A model generated the notes under the pieces. It worked only from the letters and a program-made list of their open reading frames with translations, was not told the DNA's origin and did not search any database. A program made the translations under genes and the position numbers. This document shows, piece by piece, positions 14,007 to 15,480 of a stretch of 15,480 nucleotides of DNA (positions within the stretch are counted from its first letter, which is position 1; the number at the start of each line of letters is the position of its first letter). The stretch comes from Endozoicomonadaceae bacterium (GTDB lineage: Bacteria > Pseudomonadota > Gammaproteobacteria > Pseudomonadales > Endozoicomonadaceae). The stretch is taken from NCBI GenBank assembly GCA_023146365.1, contig JAGLCE010000019.1:1-15480 (forward strand). Direction: 5' to 3'.

Positions 14007-14468
14007 TTAGCAGGATCCGCCACAACGGCCAGAACCCCAGCCAAAAAAGTAACTGTCCATAGCAAGGCTCATCATCAACGATGAAACAAAAGGGATGCAC
14101 GCTCGGAAATAACTGTTATCTTTCATTGCATCTTTCGATATAATAACCTTACCGTGCACGATAAGCTCATCAAAGCATTGACGAACAACGATAGGGCCGA
14201 GTACTGGCATAGCAAACATCGCTGGCGCTACAGCCCTTTTGATCTTCACTGTCATTGATTTAGTGTTATCACCATAGGAATGATGAAGTTCGCTTACCAG
14301 CGCCTCGCCCATAATTAATGGAAAGCATACAGTGGTTGTTGCTATCAAACCAGCCCGGAAGCATCCTTTAGCAAAAATCACATAGTTCCCAGAAACTCCT
14401 AAATTGGATGAAGATTGATTACTATCAATAGCAGTCTTGGTAGTTGAATCTGTAACTGAATAATTCAT
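14007..14468 (-). CDS. Small membrane protein, unknown
   Basis: This is a 153-residue protein with a strong ribosome site (GAGGT seven bases before the ATG at 14466-14468). The first 27 residues are polar and rich in Ser and Thr. Hydrophobic segments follow at about 35-56, 79-95 and 121-143, with a basic stretch (VKIKR) before the second. The C-terminus is short and unusual, ending with GWGSGRCGGSC. I recognise no family. A nearly perfect hairpin (14491-14511) lies in its leader. It stands in AT-rich DNA between two IS-end copies, next to a broken coiled-coil gene on the same strand whose product also ends in a membrane segment, so the two may once have worked together. It shows no frame break. 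Confidence 0.65.
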   Translation of the reverse strand: MNYSVTDSTTKTAIDSNQSSSNLGVSGNYVIFAKGCFRAGLIATTTVCFPLIMGEALVSELHHSYGDNTKSMTVKIKRAVAPAMFAMPVLGPIVVRQCFDELIVHGKVIISKDAMKDNSYFRACIPFVSSLMMSLAMDSYFFGWGSGRCGGSC

Positions 14469-14490
14469 TGTCTTACCTCATTAATATCAT

Positions 14491-14511
14491 GTAGCAGAAC
14501 TATTCTGCTAC
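14491..14511 (-). promoter_or_regulatory. Perfect 9-bp hairpin in the leader of the small membrane-protein gene
   Basis: GTAGCAGAA (14491-14499) and TTCTGCTAC (14503-14511) are perfect complements around the trinucleotide CTA. In the minus-strand transcript it ends about 22 nt before the start codon and just ahead of the ribosome site. It has no U-tract in that direction. It could be an operator, a stabilising leader hairpin, or the 3' end of the upstream coiled-coil transcript. Confidence 0.5.
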
Positions 14512-14599
14512 GAAATTTAAATATCTATTTTTATATCAATTTAAAAATAAAAATAGGCTTATCTAGCATAAGTCCATAAAAATGTTGTCTTTTTCTTGT

Positions 14600-15326
14600 T
14601 CAACCCTCCCAAAAATAGTAGTTGATTATACCAGAAGCAATCGTTATCGTTAACGCAAAAGGCACGCACAAGGATAAATAATCATCTAGCATATCATCTC
14701 TATCAGTCATAAAATTTACTTTCATCTCATTTACTTTACTTTCCAAAATTTTATTTTTATTATCAATATCCAAGTTCTCACATCATTTAATTTGTTCTGT
14801 TAATATAATATTTTTTGCTACGACTTCTCCAAGCTTCAATGCTTTTGATAGATAATCGGCAACCGCAGCATTCATATTTCTATTAGAACCTTCAGTATTT
14901 TTACTGGTAAGTGTATCATCTTTAGAGACTTCCTTATATAGATTTTTCCACTCAACATCATGCACACCCGAAATCTCCTTGATCACAGCCGAATCTATTT
15001 CGCCTACCTCAGAATTCTCTTTTCTTATTCCTCGAATTCGACAATGGAGATCATCCACTACCTCCTGTTTTTTACTAATCTTAGTGCGAATATCTTTATC
15101 ATGAAATTTACATTTACTTATTTTGTAATTAATGTCGTTCAGTTTTTGTTTAGCATATTCTATTGCATGCATATATGCACGCATTTTTTTTATTCTCTTC
15201 ATCTATCTTACGTTTGATCTTCTCTTTTCTGTCATAAGAGAGTATCGCACTCATTTTTTAGTTTTTGATTCTCTTTATTTAGCTGACCAGCTAAGGCTGT
15301 GTCGTCTGAATTATTTAAATGATAGC
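14600..15326 (-). pseudogene. Decayed coiled-coil protein gene with C-terminal membrane anchor
   Basis: The minus strand from 15326 down to 14600 reads as one charged helical protein if three defects are repaired. Segment one (to 15235) ends NKENQKLKNECDTLL and a stop. The next frame continues YDRKEKIKRKIDEENKK. At an 8-bp A-run (15184-15191) a third frame takes over with MRAYMHAIEYAKQKL and runs to a TGA at 14783-14785. That same frame then stays open for 60 more codons (14782-14603) before TGA 14600-14602. These codons are first charged (LESKVNEMKVNF) and then form a hydrophobic segment YLSLCVPFALTITIASGI near the end. Repaired length is roughly 240 residues: long coiled coil plus tail anchor. 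Its 5' end is cut by an IS481-like element at 15327. I do not recognise a family. Confidence 0.55.
14783..15202 (-). CDS. Longest intact segment of the coiled-coil gene
   Basis: This 139-residue reading frame is Lys/Glu/Asp-rich with regular Ile, Leu and Val spacing over about residues 10-70, consistent with a coiled coil. It has no strong ribosome site before ATG 15202 or before the Met at residue 7. It may be expressed as a short protein, but the continuation of the theme on both sides in other or interrupted frames argues that it is a fragment of the larger decayed gene spanning 14600-15326. Confidence 0.4.
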   Translation of the reverse strand: MKRIKKMRAYMHAIEYAKQKLNDINYKISKCKFHDKDIRTKISKKQEVVDDLHCRIRGIRKENSEVGEIDSAVIKEISGVHDVEWKNLYKEVSKDDTLTSKNTEGSNRNMNAAVADYLSKALKLGEVVAKNIILTEQIK

Positions 15327-15344
15327 TGTCGGGTCTCGCCTGAT
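15327..15344 (+). repeat. IS end (18 bp), copy 2
   Basis: TGTCGGGTCTCGCCTGAT recurs here in the same orientation as at 13979-13996. On the minus strand it encodes the last transposase residues NQARPD, so it is both coding and probably the terminal repeat of the element. Confidence 0.7.
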
Positions 15345-15480
15345 TATAAACGCGTTTAGTGAATATTTCAGGATATTTTATCGCCCAGTCTTTTAGGGAT
15401 TGGGTAGGTGCAATATGACATAGTGCTTTTTGCGTTATGTGGTAATTGTATATCTTCAAATACCTCATCAATGTAGTCTT
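15327..15480 (-). mobile_element. 3' end of an IS481-like transposase gene, cut by window edge
   Basis: The minus strand reads TLMRYLKIYNYHITQKAL, then PTQSLKDWAIKYPEIF and KRVYNQARPD. This is the familiar C-terminal pattern of IS481-type DDE transposases (rve fold): a YN..I.QKAL block, then TP.QAL..W, then a closing KRVYN sequence. The catalytic core would lie beyond 15480. The frame runs through the element end into the flanking coiled-coil sequence and stops at 15232-15234, so about 30 C-terminal residues of that frame are not transposase. The Met at 15471 is internal, not a true start. Whether the IS is complete cannot be judged from this window. Confidence 0.7.

Noticed and set aside
13891..14100. 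69-residue minus-strand frame near the solo IS end
   Set aside because: It overlaps the 3' part of the 14007-14468 gene in another frame, lacks a ribosome site, and its protein is not recognisable.
1..15480. CRISPR array, tRNA or rRNA genes
   Set aside because: No regularly spaced repeats of 20-40 bp and no tRNA-like cloverleaf arms or rRNA sequence were seen.

Overview
The window looks like chromosomal DNA of a gammaproteobacterium. The evidence is a recC-recB-recD operon that can be followed residue by residue against the Escherichia coli proteins, a queC-queE pair with the CX14CX2C type of QueE, and a Tus-like replication-terminus protein. I cannot fix the genus. Base composition splits the window in three. 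Positions 1 to about 1045 are AT-rich and mostly non-coding. Positions about 1046-13800 are gene-dense with balanced composition. Positions about 13850-15480 are AT-rich and carry decayed and mobile DNA.

Left region (1-2040): a small XRE-type repressor on the minus strand (254-580) is followed by about 460 bp of non-coding DNA. That stretch holds palindromes, phased A-tracts, a convincing Ter-like site (725-741, minus orientation) and a good sigma70 promoter. The promoter leads into a 303-residue Tus/Ter-family protein (1046-1957). A dif-like 28-mer overlaps the tus start codon. A probable terminator hairpin separates tus from a convergent gene for an exported protein of unknown function (2040-2597).

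Central region (2598-13431): an extended -10 promoter precedes queC and queE, which overlap by 1 nt. They make and close the 7-cyano-7-deazaguanine (preQ0) intermediate of queuosine synthesis. The recombination operon recC-recB-recD follows. Its genes overlap by 4 and 7 nt, and there is no ptrA between recC and recB. RecB and RecD have all helicase motifs and RecB keeps its nuclease residues, so the complex should be active. One Cys-rich patch of RecC looks like a compensated double frameshift, and RecD has a longer N-terminal part than the E. coli protein.

Right region (13432-15480): an orphan three-helix membrane protein lies convergent to recD. Beyond it is an AT-rich accessory segment containing a second small membrane protein and a broken coiled-coil gene with a C-terminal membrane anchor (two frame breaks and an in-frame UGA). 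At the edge is the 3' end of an IS481-like transposase gene. An 18-bp sequence at the end of that IS recurs as a solo copy at 13979-13996, so the accessory segment is bracketed by two IS ends in direct orientation.

The most interesting points are the Tus homologue with its Ter-like and dif-like neighbours only a few kb from recBCD, the solo IS end bracketing accessory genes, and the scrambled patch in recC.
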